Source of the DNA: Rattus norvegicus
Lineage: Eukaryota; Chordata; Mammalia; Rodentia; Muridae
Length of the DNA: 64,000 nt
Direction: 5' to 3'
Assembly (NCBI RefSeq): GCF_036323735.1
Contig: NC_086024.1
Span: forward strand, 72,256,924 to 72,320,923
Notes under the pieces: model-generated
The model's input: only the letters and a program-made list of their open reading frames with translations
What the model was told of the DNA's origin: nothing
Database searches by the model: none
Part shown: positions 44,220-57,954 of the stretch, piece after piece
How positions within the stretch are numbered: the stretch's first letter is position 1
Layout of the letters: each line of letters begins with the position of its first letter
Translations under genes and position numbers: made by a program

Positions 44220-45612
44220 ATTCCTAGTTCAAATATAAAATTTCAAGTTAAATTATTATAAAAGACACACATCTATCCCTTTGCCACAGTCTATCTAGGT
44301 TTAGTCAGACTGATCCTCCCCTCCAAACACCTTCTTGAGAACTATACATTTATTCAAGATCCCAAATCCAATGTCTTGGCCTGGTCTAGCAGCTCATACT
44401 TACAGTAAGTACAAGCCCTGTGCTTTGGTCAGTATGAAACCCTGTCCATCTCTAGCTAGAATCCCAGTGCATATGGTACATTCAACCTCTTCACCCAGCA
44501 TAACTACAACCAGGGTCTAACAAGACAGTCCAAATAATCATCCACATACAACCTATATACAACCTCCCCAACATCCAGATCTACCCCCTCAAATCTAGTC
44601 TTGGACAAGGATGAACAACCTGCATGCTTCCTGTTCCCTAGTTCCCACCTGAATTCATACAACCTAAGCCATATCCAAACTTCACCCCCAAACCCAACCT
44701 AAGCATGGGCAAGCTCCATGTCATACCCTAACTTCCTATGTCCACATCAGACACAGAACTAACAAAACATGTTCACACGCCCTGATTATATTACAAAAAA
44801 AAAGTACACAACATGGAATATTAAGGCAAGATCTAAGCCTGTACCCTGCCCCTCCAAAATCTAATAGTCCTAGAGAAATGCTTGTCAAGTAACTAAGTGA
44901 ACCCCAGGACACAGAATTTAAAAGAATAAGAACAAACCTTATCAAAAAAATTCTAGGAATTTAAAAAACAACCAAAGAAATAGCTCAGAAAACCTACAAG
45001 GAATTAATTTGAATACAATAAACTCCTGAGTGATCCCCAAGAGAATAAAAAACAAACAAAAAAAGCCCATAAGTTTGGGTGGAAATAATGAAGAAAATAA
45101 TTTGAAGAAAAAAGAATTCAATAAAGGTATAGAAATATTAAAGGATAATCAAGGTGAAATATAGATGGAAATGAAAATCCCCTTTACCCAAATAGAAAAC
45201 TCAAGGAAAAGTCTAAAAGTACAGGACTCAAGCAGAAGGTAAAACATCAGGACTTTAAGAAACTGTGTAGGATCTAGACAAAAGAAGCAAAAATTATGAA
45301 AATTATAAAAAAAATAACAAGTGATAGGATCAAACAATAAATGTAGGACACCATGAAAATTATCAAATGTTCAATACTCAAGAAAGGAGAAGCCCAAGTC
45401 AACGGCATAGTCCAGATATTGTACAATTTCAAAAACCAGAATTTCTATTAGCTAAAGAAAGACACAACCGCAGGAATACAAGAAACACACAGAAGCAAAT
45501 ACACGAGACAAGAATAACTCTTCCAATAGCATACAATACTTCAAACACTAAACAGACCAAAAGAAGAGTACTGAAAGCTGCAAGAAAAAATAAGTCACGG
45601 AAAGGAAAACGC
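44220..45612 (+). pseudogene. Old L1 5'UTR and degenerate ORF1
   Basis: 44220-44830 is C/A-rich sequence of old L1 5'UTR character. 44950-45612 has the ORF1 order (K/E-rich coiled-coil-like part, then a region ending near 45570-45610 that corresponds to the Arg-Glu-Lys-Gly RNA-binding segment). It stops abruptly at the young L1 at 45613. Confidence 0.6.
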
Positions 45613-47716
45613 ATGGAAAGATCACCCATGCTCATGGATTGGCAGGATTAATACAGTAAAAATGAACATTTATACAAAAAGCTATCTACAGATTCAATGC
45701 AATCCCTATCAAAATACCAATCCAATTCTTCAAAGAGTTAGACAGAACAATTTGCAAATTCATCTGGAATAACAAAAAACCCAGGATAGCTAAAACTGTC
45801 CTCAACAATAAAAGGACTCCCTGAACTCAAGCAGTATTACAGAGCAATAAGGGTAAAAACTGCATGGTATTGGTACAGAGACAGACAGATAGACAAGTGG
45901 AATAGAATTGAAGACAGAGAAATGAACCCACACACCTATGGTCACTTGATTTTTGACAAAGGAGCAAAAACCATCCAATGGAAAAAAGATAGCATTTTCA
46001 GCAAATGGTGCTGGTTCAACTGGAGGTCTGCAGGGAGAAGAATGCAAATCGATCCATCCTTATCACCCTGTACAAAGCTTAAGTCCAAGTGGATCAAGGA
46101 CCTCCACATCAAACCAGACACACTCAAACTAATAGAAGAAAAACTAGGGAAGCATCTGGAACACATAGGCACTGGAAAAAATTTCCTGAACAAAACACCA
46201 ATGGCTTATGCTCTAAGATCAAGAATTGACAAATGGGATCTCATAAAACTGCAAAGCTTCTGTAAGGCAAAGGACACTGTGGTTAGGACAAAACGGCAAC
46301 CAACAGATTGGGAAAAGATCTTTACCAATCCTAAAACTGATAGAGGGCTTATATCCAAAATGTACAAAGAACTCAAGAAGTTATACTGCAGGGAGACAAA
46401 TAACCCTATTAAAAATGGGGTTCAGAGCTAAACAAAGAAGTCACAGCTGAGGAATGCCGAATGGTTGAGAAACACCTAAAGAAATGTTCAACATCTTTAG
46501 TCATAAGGGAAATGCAAATCAAAACAACCCTGAGATTTCACCTCACACCAGTGAGAATGGCTAAGATCAAAAACTCAGGTGACAACAAATGCAGGCGAGG
46601 ATGTGGAGAAAGAGGAACACTCCTCCACTGTTGGTAGGATTGCAGACTGGTAAAACCATTCTGGAAATCAGTCTGGAGGTTCCTCAGAAAATTGGACATT
46701 GAACTACATGTTCTACCCCTCTTATGCATATACCCAAAAGATCCCCCAACATATAACAAAGACACATGCTCCACTATGTTCATAGCAGCCTTATTAATAA
46801 TAGCCAGAAGATGGAAAGAACCGAGATGCCCTTCAACAGAGGAATGGATACAGAAAATGTGGTACATCTACACAATGGAATATTACTCAGCTATCAAAAA
46901 CAATGACCTTACAAAAATCATAGGCAAATGGTTGGAACTGGAAAATATCATCCTGAGTGAGGTAATCCAATCACAGGAAAACACACATGGTATGCACTCA
47001 TTGATAAGTGGATATAGCCCAAATGCTCGAATTATCCTACATGCACAGAACACATGAAACTCAAGAAGGATGTCCAAAATGTGAATGTTTCACTCCTTCT
47101 TTAGAAGGGGAACCACAATACCCTTGGGAGGGAATAGGGAGGCAAAGTTTAGAGCAGAGGCAGAAGGAACACCCATTCAGAGCCTGCCCCACATGTGGTT
47201 CATACATATACAGCCACCAAACTAGGTAAGATGGATGAAGCAAAGAAGTGCAGGCTGACAGGAACCAGATGTAGATCTCTCCTGAGACACAACCAGAATA
47301 CAGCAAATACATAGGAGAATGCCAGCAGCAAACCACTTAACTGAGAACGGGACCCCCGTAGAAGAAATCATAGAAAGGACTGAAAGAGCTTGCAGGGGCT
47401 TGAGACCCCATATGAACAACAATGCCAACCAACCAGAGCTTCCAGGGACTAAGCCATTACCCAAAGACTATACATGGACTGACTCTGGGCTCCAACCGCA
47501 TAGGTAGCAACGAGTAGCCTAGTAAGGGCACCAGTAGAAGAGGAAGCCCTTGGTCCTGCCAAGACTGAACCCCCAGTCAATGTGATTGTTGCGGGGAGGG
47601 TGCTAATGGGAGGGGAAGGGTTTAGGGAGATGTTGACCTGGAAACCAGGAAAGGTAATAACAATTTAAATGCAAATAAGAAATACCCAATTTAATAAAGA
47701 TGGAAGAAAAAAAAAA
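45613..47716 (+). mobile_element. 5'-truncated L1
   Basis: Begins within ORF2 ('atggaaagatcacccatgct', matching 12133) and includes the C-terminal part (45922-46431 open, then a frame broken by a one-base loss near 46410 and a stop near 46637), the 3'UTR, and a terminus 'aatacccaatttaataaaga' with A-tail to 47716. Moderately diverged. No TSD; the flanking old L1 is missing about 0.5 kb at this point. Confidence 0.9.
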
Positions 47717-47870
47717 GAAACACAAGATAGGCACCTCCATAAAGTAAAATTTGTTCAAAAGAACTCTAATCAAATGGGATTAAAAAGCAAGCAGGTGTCA
47801 CTATTGTAATACTTAACAAAAGAGATATCAAACTAAAATGTATTAGAAGGGTTAATGGAAGATTTGTAAT
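47717..47870 (+). pseudogene. Old L1 ORF2 endonuclease fragment (part 1)
   Basis: 'aagcaagcaggtgtcactat' and the following bases match the ORF2 endonuclease region at 9945-10010. Interrupted by an antisense L1 3'UTR. Confidence 0.75.
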
Positions 47871-48655
47871 TGTTTTGTTTTTGTTATTAATTCATTCTAT
47901 CATATATTACATCTCAACTGTAGTTTCTCCTTCCTCCCTCCCCACGCATTTCTTCTCCTCCAACATTTCCCTTCAGAAAGAGGTAGGCCTCCCAGAGATG
48001 TCAACCACATATGGCACATCAAGTTGCAATAAGATTAGGCATCTTCTCTCATATCAAGGTTGGACCAGGCAATCCAGTAATAGGACAAGGATCCCAAAAG
48101 CCAGCCAAAACATCAGAAGTAATCTCTGCTCTCTCTCTATGTCGAGTACCACAGAAACAACAAGCTATACAATTATAACATGCAGAGAGCCTAGTTTTGA
48201 ACCAATCAGATTTCCTGATTGTCGATTAGTTCCTAAGAGGTTTTATGAATCCAGGTTTGTTGATTCTGTGGTGTTTCTTGTGGTGTTCTTGACCCCTCTA
48301 ACTCTAACAATCCTTCTTTCCTTTTTCAGCAGGATTCCCCAAGCCTTGTCTAATGTGTGTCTGTGAATTTCAACCTCTTTTTCCATCAGTTTCTAGATGA
48401 AGCCTCAATTGGGTTTGGAACCAATCTATAAGTATAGCCAAATGTCATTAGTCATTATATCACTGACATCCTTTTTTGCCAGTTGCATTTGGTTTTATTC
48501 TAGGCATCTGGCCTCTGGTTTCTAGTCCTCTAGGCAATATCTCATGGCACAGGACTCAATTGGCTAGCCAACTTGGTACCACTCTTACCACACCACAATA
48601 CATCATGTTGGCAGGACAAATTGTAAGTCAAAGGTTTTGTGGCTTTGTGTTTGGT
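47871..48655 (-). mobile_element. Lx-type L1 3'UTR, antisense
   Basis: 'catttcccttcagaaagagg', 'ggcctcccagagatgtcaac', 'aataagattaggca' and 'caggattccccaag' in this order are an antisense Lx 3'UTR. It splits an old ORF2. A 163-codon open frame across it is chance. Confidence 0.75.
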
Positions 48656-49215
48656 GGACACTTAATTCTAATCAAGGGAACAATTAACGAAGAAGACATC
48701 ATGAAGCTAAGCATATATACACCAAACTTTCATGCAATGTCATTAAAGGTTATTAGTAGAACTAAAGTTAAAGATTTACATAACCCATTAATATTAAATG
48801 ATTACCATTCCCCACCTTCTCAAAAAAAATCCAAATGAAGAAAAAACAAACAAAAAAATGGATGATCTGAACAAATAAATCAGCAGAGAAATAGCAATAT
48901 ATGGCATTTATTTCAAATGGATTTAATATACATCTACAGAATATTCAACCCAAATACAAAAGAATATATTCTTCTAATCAGCCCATGCAAACTTCTCTAA
49001 AACAGATCACATCCTAGGATACCAAAAACTTCTTAATAAATTCAGAAAGATTGAAATAACTGTTTTTATTGCATCTGACAACAATGTAATTAAACATAAA
49101 ATTAATGGCAAACAAATCTCTAGTAAGTACACAAACTTAAGAATGATGAATGGAGCTAAGAGATTGCAAGAATTAGTCTTCTCCAGAGAAAATCCTTCTA
49201 AATGACTATCCAACA
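48656..49215 (+). pseudogene. Old L1 ORF2 endonuclease fragment (part 2)
   Basis: Resumes the endonuclease region ('ctaatcaagggaacaattaa' at about 48668, 'cacatcctaggataccaaaa' at about 49008). Strongly decayed. Confidence 0.65.
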
Positions 49216-49289
49216 CCAACTTCTCAGCCCTAAAATTATATACATAAAAGTAATAGTTTATGCATTGAGTAGGTTGCATTCATATTTTT

Positions 49290-49470
49290 ATATATCAATT
49301 AAAGAGAAACATGGCATGAACTTGAAAGAATGAAAGATCAGGAGGAATTGGAAAAAGAAAAGGGAATGGAAGGGGGGAAATGATATGATTATATTTCAAT
49401 TTCAAAATATTGGAAAGTTAGGTTTAAAATTCTAATTGTATACTTTAATCAACATCATAAAAATATACTG
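49290..49470 (+). mobile_element. Ancient L1 3' end, weak
   Basis: A purine-rich stretch with 'ggggggaaatgatatgatta' and 'ttcaatttcaaaa' resembles the 3' end of an ancient L1. Low support. Confidence 0.4.
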
Positions 49471-49489
49471 TAAAAAAGAAAAAGAAATA

Positions 49490-49566
49490 GACTGTAGCCT
49501 GAACTATACTTTAAGGTACAAAGTAATCTAGGCTTCAGTATAAGACATGGTCTCAAAAAAAAAAAT
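49490..49566 (+). mobile_element. B1-like SINE 3' end, degenerate
   Basis: 'gtagcctgaactatac', an 'aatctaggct' segment and '..gacatggtctc' plus A-run fit the last ~75 bases of a degenerate B1/B4-type SINE. Confidence 0.45.
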
Positions 49567-49569
49567 TAC

Positions 49570-50343
49570 TGCATCAAACCAATACCTATACAGCCTTATA
49601 ACACATTTTTATTTTCTTTCACACATTTTCTCTTTCTATGATCACCATCTCAATAAATATTATCCGTATTTAAAAATGAAAAGAAGAAAAAGAAATAGCC
49701 TGGATTTTGTAAAGGAGGCAGTATAGAAATCCCTTTAGTTTCATTAACTATTGAACAAAAGCATGTACATTGAAGACAAATGGTTTTTAACATTGCACTA
49801 ACAAGATCACATAAAATGGTAATCAAATCTATACAAATGTACCATTAGGGTTTTTTGTCTGCAGGAATTCCACTTGCCACATGAGAAGGGTCAAGAACAG
49901 TGTTCTAACAATCTATCCTGGATGAGAAGAGATGAGAAGCTGTTCATAGAAAAGGAAAAAGCATGTGGCCAGATCTGCTCTCAGCTGGAACTACATGAAA
50001 ATATACTTAGAGTTTTCACCTCCAAAATGCTCTTAGCAGGATATCCCTGGCTAAGGATTATAGAAAGTAGAACCTAAGGTTTAAGACATGACTTCTTGGA
50101 GAGAGACACAAAAGCTCCCTTACTCTGGAGTGGAAAATGGAAATGTCTCAGGGTAAATACTTTCTGCTCTGTCAAGAGCTCCTTGAACCTCATCACTTCC
50201 AGGCCAGTGGCGCATATTTAATGTGGGAAGCATTGCTCGAATATGCTTGCAACGGTTCAGATTTACCTTTTTCAAACTTTGAACACTTAGTTTCTTACAA
50301 ACTTGAAAGTATTTTTAAGGTATTCTCTTGGGGGTTAGCCTCT

Positions 50344-50402
<59 letters not shown>

Positions 50403-51345
50403 TTTCCAAATTGCCTTTCTCCATCTCACCTTCTCCCCGTGGTTCTCCTCTATTTTTCTTTCTTCTTTTATTTTTAATACTGAGAAATAGTTGATGGAAT
50501 ATGACATTCAAGGTACAATCTTAGAAACAAAGGCCAGGCCCTTCACACACACATACAGTATAACTACTGTGGTTTTGAACAATTCAGTCTTTAGAAATCA
50601 AGGTCAGTGCATTTTTGTTACAAATTCTGAACCTTGGTTACATTGTATGAGTAGCACAAAATGGATTGAGAGAATGGGTCACATTGAGGATACATTCAAT
50701 TTTTAAAACAAATACAGCAACATATCATCAGGCAATGGATGGAGATTATGTTTAGATACAGGATATAAACAGAGTAAGGAAATAATGTCCTCATATATGA
50801 AGGGTAGTAACATTCAGAAAACAACATAGGACATGGAACTTTCTTCTCATCATTTTTTTCTCAGTTTTTAAGATGCCTGTCATTTAGCAACTAATTCCCT
50901 ACCCATCTGTTTCTAAAGGAAACAGACGACATAAGGAATGATCAATCTTGCCTAAAAGACTATTGCAGATTAAATGATATTTGGTAGATTAATGCCAGTT
51001 TCAGAAATTTCTCCTTTAAACAATGTGCATTAGAAAATGGTAAATCAATATGATGATTTAAATGAAACTGACAATGTAAAATAAAATTATATATTGAATC
51101 TTGGAAGATTTAAATTATATATAAAAAATCACAGAGTGTTCCAAAAAATGATTTGACTTTTTGACTTCTCACCATATATCATTTGAATTTGTTGAATAAT
51201 GTTCTTGGTTCATGAGTATTACATTTCTCCCTCTCCTTCCTTGACCCTCTTAAGACCTACAGTCCCACCTTTCACTTCCACTGCCAATCATAGGCTCTAC
51301 CCTATATTTGACCAGTTAGAATGGGGAGAGAGTCCAGTGAGATCA
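49570..51345. other. Mostly unassigned AT-rich DNA
   Basis: No gene recognised; holds the (TC)n microsatellite at 50347-50399. Small open frames (up to 117 codons) cross the microsatellite or look random. Confidence 0.45.
50347..50399. repeat. (TC)n microsatellite
   Basis: About 26 nearly perfect TC units. Confidence 0.97.
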
Positions 51346-51349
51346 GTTG

Positions 51350-51845
51350 AGTATGCAGTCTACTGCTCATGGGAGCAGCCCTTCCTGAAGAAACAAAGTT
51401 AGCATTAAAATACAAACAACAGTAGGGCAACCCACAACATTTAAAAGAACACATGTAAGATAAGGAACAAAGAGAAGCAAACATATCCAAGAGGAAGAGA
51501 CTGCAAGAAATAATCCAACCCAAGCAAAAATCAACAAATTAGGAACAAAGTGAACAATACAAAGAGTCAACAAAACCAAATATTGATTCTTTGAGAAAAT
51601 CAACAGGATAAACATCTCTTAGTCAAGCTAATTGAAGAGCAGAGAAACAGTCAAAATGAACAACATCAGAAATGAGAAGTGGGGATAAAAAGAGCCACTG
51701 AAGAAAAACACACCTCACAATGTGTTACTACAAAAGCTTATACTCCACAAAATTGGAAATTCTAAACGAAATGGTTAGTTTTCTTAATATATACCACTCA
51801 CCAAAGTGAAGAAGAAATTTTTGGGTTCTTTGGAGTGTCAGTCAC
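51350..51845 (+). pseudogene. Old L1 ORF2 fragment (linker before RT)
   Basis: 'aacacatgtaagataagg'..., 'aagagactgcaagaaataat' and 'gattctttgagaaaatcaac' follow the ORF2 linker order at 10690-10860. Diverged; no open frame. Confidence 0.75.
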
Positions 51846-51849
51846 CTCA

Positions 51850-54800
51850 GAGACAAAGACAGACACTACCTCAGAGGAAAAGGCTAGAAAATGACTTTCC
51901 AAGCAAATGGTCTGAAGAAGCAAGCTGGAGTACCCATTCTAATACCAAATAAAATCAATTTTCAACTAAAAGTCATCAAAAAAGATAAAGAAGGAAACTT
52001 CATATTCATCAAAGGAAAAATCCACCAAGATGAACTCTCAATCCTAGCTATCTATGCTCCAAATACAAGGGCAACTACATTCATAAAAGAAACCTTACTA
52101 AAGCTCAAATCACACATTGCACCTCACACAATAGTAGGAGGAGATTTCAAAAACCCCCTCTCATCAATGGACAGATCATGGAAACAGAAATTAAACAGAG
52201 ACATAGTCAGACTAAGAGAAGTCATGAACTAAATGGACTTAACAGATATTATAAAACATTTTATCCTAAAGCAAAAGGATATAACTTCTTCTCACCAACT
52301 CATGGTACTTTCTCCAAAATTGACCATATAATTGGTCATAAAACAGGCCTCAAAAGATACAGAAAGATAGAAATAAACCCATGAGTCCTATAAGACCACC
52401 GGGGGCTAAAGCTGATCTTCAGTAACAATAAGGAAAGAATCACCCACATATACATGGTAATTGAAAAATGCTCAACTCAATGATAACCTGGTCAAGGAAG
52501 AAATAAAGAAAGAAATTAAAGACTTCTAAGAAACTGATGAAAATGTAGGTGCAACATACCCAAACTGATGGGAAACAATGAAAGCTGTGCTAAGAGGAAA
52601 ACTCATAGCTCCGAGTGCCAGCAGAAAGAAATAGGACAGAGCATATATCAGCACCTTGAGAGCACACCTAAAACCTATAGAACAAAAAGAAGCAAACACA
52701 CCCAGGAGGAGTAGAAGGCAGGAAATAATCAAACTTAGAGCTAAAATAAACCAAGAAGAAACAAAAAGTACAATACAAAGAATCAACAGAACCAAAAGTT
52801 GGTTCTTTGAGAAAATCAACACGATAGATAAATCCTTAGCCAGACTCACGAGAGGACACAGAGAGTGTTTCCAAATTAACAAAATCAGAAATGAAAAGGG
52901 AGACATAACTACAGAATCAGAGGAAATTCAAAAAATCATCAGATCTTACTATAAAAGCCTATATTCAACAAAACTTGAAAATCTGCAGGAAATGGACAAT
53001 TTCCTAGACAGATACCAGATACCGAAGTTAAATCAGGAACAGATAAACCAGTTGAACGACCCTATAACTCCTAAGAAAATAGAAGGAGTCATTAAAGGTC
53101 TCCCGACCAAAAAGAGCCCAAGTCCAGACGGGTTCAGTTCAGAATTCTATCAGACCTTCATAGAAGACTTCATACCAATATTCTCCAAATTATTCCACAA
53201 AATTGAAACAGATTTAGCACTACTGAATTCCTTCTCTGAAGCCACAATTACTCTTATACCTAAACCACACAAAGACCCAACAAAGAAAGAGTACTTCAGA
53301 CCAATTTTGCTTATGAATATCGACGCAAAAATACTCAATAAAATTCTGGCAAACAGAATCCAAGAGTACATCAAAACAATCATCCACCATGATCAAGTAA
53401 GCTTCATCCCAGGCATGCAGGGATGGTTTAATATACGGAAAACAATCATCGTGATCCATTATATAAACAAACTGAAAGAACAAAACCACATGATCTTTTC
53501 ATTAGATGCTGAGAAAGCATTTGACAAAATTCAACACCCCTTCATGATAAAAGTCCTGAAAAGAATAGGAATTCAAGGCCCATACCTAAACATAGGAAAA
53601 GCCATATACAGCAAACCAGTTGCTAACATTAAACTAAATGGAGAGAAACTTGAAGCAATCCCACTAAAATCAGGGACTAGACAAGGCTGCCCACTCTCTC
53701 CCTACTTATTCAATATAGTTCTTGAAGTTCTAGCCAGAGCAATCAGACAACAAAAGGAGGTCAAGGGGATACAGATCGGAAAAGAAGAAGTCAAAATATC
53801 ACTATTTGCAGATGATATGATAGTATATTTAAGTGATCCCAAAAGTTCCACCAGAGAACTACTGAAGCTGATAAACAACTTCAGCAAAGTGGCTGGGTAT
53901 AAAATTAACTCAAATAAATCAGTAGCCTTCCTCTACACAAAAGAGAAACAAGCCGAGAAAGAAATTAGGGAAACGATACCCTTCATAATAGACCCAAATA
54001 ATATGAAGTACCTCGGTGTGACTCTAACCAAGCAAGTAAAAGATCTGTATAAAAAGAAATTCAAGACTCTGAAGAAAGAAATTGAAGACCTCAGAAGATG
54101 GGAAGATCCCCTATGCTCATGGATTGGCAGGATTAATATAGTAAAAATGGCCATTTTACCAAAAGCGATCTACAGATTCAATGCAATCCCCATCAAAATA
54201 CCAATCCAATTCTTCAAAGAGTTAGACAGAACAATTTGCAAATTCATCTGGAATAACAAAAAACCCAGGATAGCTAAAACTATCCTCAACAGTAAAAGGA
54301 CTTCAGGGGGAATCACTATCCCTGAACTCAAGCAGTATTACAGAGCAATAGTGATAAAAACTGCCTGGTATTGGTACAGAGACAGACAGATAGACCAATG
54401 GAACAGAATTGAAGTCCCCAAATGGACCCACACACCTATGGGCACTTGATTTTTGACAAAGGAGCCAAAACCATCCAATGGATAAAGATACCATTTTGAG
54501 CAAATGGTGCTGGTTCAACTGGAGGTCAACATGTAGAAGAATGCAGATCGATCCATCCTTATCACCCTGTACAAAGCTTAAGTCCAAGTGGATCAAGGAC
54601 CTCCACATCAAACCAGATACACTCAAACTAATAGAAGAAAAAGTGGGGAAGCATCTGGAACACATGAGCACTAGAGAAAATTTCCTGAATAAATCACCAA
54701 TGGCTTATGCTCTGAGATCAAGAATCGACAAATGGGATCTCATAAAACTGCAAAGCTTCTGTAAGGCAAAGGACACTGTGGTTAGGACAAAACGGCAACC

Positions 54801-56240
54801 AACAGATTGGGAAAAGATCTTTACCAATCCTACAACAGATAGAGGCCTTATGTCCAAAATATACAAAGAACTCAAGAAGTTAGACCGAAGGGAAACAAAT
54901 AACCCTATTAAAAAATGGGGTTCAGAGCTAAACAAAGAAGTCACAGCTGAGGAATGCCAAATGGCTGAAAAACCCCTAAAGAAATGTTCAACATCTTTAG
55001 TCATAAGGGAAATGCAAATCAAAACAACCCTGAGATTTCACCTCACACCAGTGAGAATGGCTAAGATCAAAAACTCAGGTGACAGCAAATTCTGGCCTGG
55101 ATGTGGAGAAAGAGGAACACTCCTCCATTTTTGGTGGGATTGCAGACTGGTACAACCATTCTGGATATCAGTCTGGAGATTCCTCTAAAAATTGGACACT
55201 AAACTACCTGAGGACCCAGCTATACCTCTCTTGGGCATATACCCAAAAGATGCCCCACCATATAACCAAGACACATGCTCCACTATGTTCACACCAGCCT
55301 TATTAGTAATAGCCAGAAGCTGGAAAGAACCCAGATGCCCTTCAACAGAGGAATGGATACAGAAAATGTGGTACATCTACACAATGGATTACTCAGCTAT
55401 CAAAAACAATGACTTTATGAAATTCGTAGCCAAATGGTCAGAACTGGAAAATATCATCCTGAGTGAGGTAACCCAATCACAGAAAAGCACACATGGTATG
55501 CACTCATTGATAAATGGATATTAGCCTAAAAGCTTAAATTACCCTAGATGCACAGAACCCATGAAACTCAAGAAGGATGACTAAAATGCGAATGCTTCAT
55601 TCCTTCTTTAAAAGGGGAACAAGAATACCCTTGGCAAGGAATAGGGTGGCAAAGTTTAGAACAGAGGTAGAAGGAACACTCATTAAGAGCCTGCCCCACA
55701 TATGGCCCATAAATATACATTCACCCAATTAGATAAGATGGATGAAGCAAAGAACTGCAGGCCAACAGGAACCAGATATAGGTCTCTCCTAAGAGACACA
55801 TCCTGAATACGGCAAATACATAGGCAAATGCCATCATTAAACCACTAAACTTAGAATGGGACCCTTGTTGAAGGAATCTTAGAAAGGACTGACAGAGCTT
55901 GAAGGGGTTTGAGACCCCATATGAACAATGCCAACCAACAAGAGCTTCCAGGGACTAAGCCACTGCCCAAAGATTATACATGGACTGACCCTGGGCTCCA
56001 ACTGCATAGGTAGCAATGAATAGCCTAGTAAGAGAACCAGTGGAAGGGGAAGCCCTTGGTCCTACCAAGACTGAACACCCAGTGAACGTGAATTTTGGGG
56101 GGAGGGTGGTAATGTGGGGGATGGGTAGGGGAACACCCATAGAGAAGGGGAGGGAGAGATGTTAGGGGGATGTTGGCCCAGAAACCGGGAAGGGGAATAA
56201 CAATCAAAATGTAAATAAGAAATACTCAAGTTAATAAAGA
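51850..56240 (+). mobile_element. 5'-truncated L1 (4.4 kb)
   Basis: Starts inside the endonuclease domain ('cacctcagagacaaagacag') and continues through ORF2 to 55524 and the 3'UTR to 'aatactcaagttaataaaga' at about 56240, followed by an AT-rich tail. More diverged than the elements at 35431 or 62446. No TSD found. Confidence 0.92.
51855..55524 (+). pseudogene. L1 ORF2, 5'-truncated and broken
   Basis: Endonuclease part 51891-52232 open, with Gly-Asp-Phe-Lys in place of Gly-Asp-Phe-Asn (near 52141); stop at 52230; frame lost around 52240-52650. The RT region is open for 597 codons (52656-54449), with FADD at 53805-53816. Frameshift near 54417; open 54478-55188; stop at 55186; C-terminus 55192-55524. 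The N-terminal ~45 residues are absent. Inactive. Confidence 0.93.

Positions 56241-56243
<3 letters not shown>

Positions 56244-56274
<31 letters not shown>
56244..56274. repeat. (AT)n microsatellite at an L1 tail
   Basis: About 15 AT units directly following the L1 terminus. Confidence 0.95.
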
Positions 56275-56276
<2 letters not shown>

Positions 56277-56279
56277 GAG

Positions 56280-57010
56280 GTAAAACAAAATCTATTACAT
56301 CTAAGTTAGACAAGACAGACTGACAGAAGGAAAAGAACCCAAGAGAAGGCACAGGAATCAGAGTTCTACTCGTCCCCACACTCAAGAATCCCATAAAAAC
56401 ACTAAACTGGAAGCTATGCTATAAAAGCAGATGACATGGTGCAGATCTCTTCAGGGTCTGTGCACACTGCTTCAGTCTGTGAGTTCATATGAGCTTTGCT
56501 CATGTTCACTTAGAGAGCCTGTTTTCTTGTGTCCTCCCTTTCTTATGGCTCTTACACTCTTTCAGCCTCGTTTCTCTGAGTTTTAAGAGGAGGAATTTGA
56601 TACAGTAATCCTACTTAGGGATGAGCGTTCCAAAATCTCCCACTCTCTAATAATGTGTGGGTGTGAGTCTCTATATTTATTCGCATCTACTGTAGGAGGA
56701 AACTTCACTGAAGATGGTTGAAGGCACAAGCTATTCAATCTACAAATTGAAGCAAAGGAAGAGGAGAAACATAAGGCCAATGCACTGCACAGTCGTTACT
56801 ATTCACTTTGGTGATTGGCCAAATCATTTCTGTGATTTGCAGAATAACTTTTCCCTTTGTGCATAAATCCTTAACTTAGCCACAAGTGTGAAGACTTATA
56901 ATTGTATAGTTAATAGCTTTTGCAACTTTTTAGCTGGAGGTTTACTATCTTTCTGGTGACTTCTAATGTCTTCTCATTCTCCATTGTTGCAGTAAAAAAT
57001 TTTAAAAAGG
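56280..57010 (-). mobile_element. Lx-type L1 3'UTR, antisense
   Basis: Antisense order 'acagacagaag'-like, 'aatcccataaaaacactaaa', 'gagttcatatgagctttgct', 'ttcgcatctactgtaggagga'. It parallels 21606-22435 and 516-1125. Confidence 0.75.
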
Positions 57011-57014
57011 TGGA

Positions 57015-57590
57015 AAGATTCCTACTTGTGCCCTGGTTTGCACTCTCTTAGTTCCAGTTCCAGTCGGCCATTGGAACTAGTACTAATTTATCTCAGCGGC
57101 TCCATGCTGCCTCCACATACTTTCTGACCAGGGCAGTACAAGAGATGTCCATACACAGCACCCTCTTAGACTGCCCCACCCTCACTCACAGCTGTCTTGG
57201 TGGGTTGCCACCACACCAAGTATACACATCCCAATTCCAGGCAGCCCAGTGTGTCCTGCCATCATATACTCTCTTGAACTAAATTAAGTCACCACATGAA
57301 AGAACACATCACACAACATCCTCTCATCCAATTGATAAGATATAATTTGCCCATCTAGACAACACAAAATCCTGTACATGCCCACCCTCAAAAATAATTG
57401 TAACAACTTGTAACTTTGTGCAGAGAAGAATCTTAACATCTACCGCCAGATTATCTCAGCTCCTTCTTCCTCACTCTTGCCTCTTTCTAAAACTTTTCTC
57501 CCGCCCATTCTTCCTTCTCATCCAGTGACAGGCCTTGTTCTATCCTGTACCTGGATTCACCAGCATAATGGCATCAACCCGCACTCCATT
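57015..57590 (-). mobile_element. Antisense LTR related to the ERV-derived element at 22648
   Basis: Reverse complement has a U3 with 'aaggcctgtcactggatgag' (compare about 30884), a GA-rich stretch, an R-like part ending 'aattatatcttatcaattgg', and U5 'ttgtgtgatgtgttctttca' (compare 22797-22818). It thus carries in one piece what the 22648 element has split between its ends. Probably a solo LTR; limits are approximate. Confidence 0.65.
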
Positions 57591-57954
57591 ATTGTCTTTT
57601 AAGGTTCAAGGCCAGAGAAGCTGAAAAGGAATCCATGCTGTTTCAGTGAATCTACCTGCAATGACAGATGCATGTTCCTTCTCAATAATGTTCCAGAGAA
57701 GTACAAATAAATAAGACAGGCTAATGCACTCAGTTGCTTATTTGCTTCTGAAAAAACAAGGAGCTTAGAATGTACATGAATATGAGCATATTCCTGAAAA
57801 TAATCCTAGAACATAAGCATTTTTATGCTGGTTTTGTTTGGATAACCTGTTCATTCGTAAGAGGCAGGTATTGAAGACTTGCACTATCAGTGCATGATGG
57901 TCCATGTGTGATTAGAGCTGTATTCGTGTTACTTTTACAAACATGGATGCTTTC
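57590..57954. other. No feature recognised
   Basis: No assignable repeat or gene. Confidence 0.4.

Noticed and set aside
47875..48366. 163-codon plus-strand frame.
   Set aside because: Lies across an antisense Lx 3'UTR; no conserved family features.
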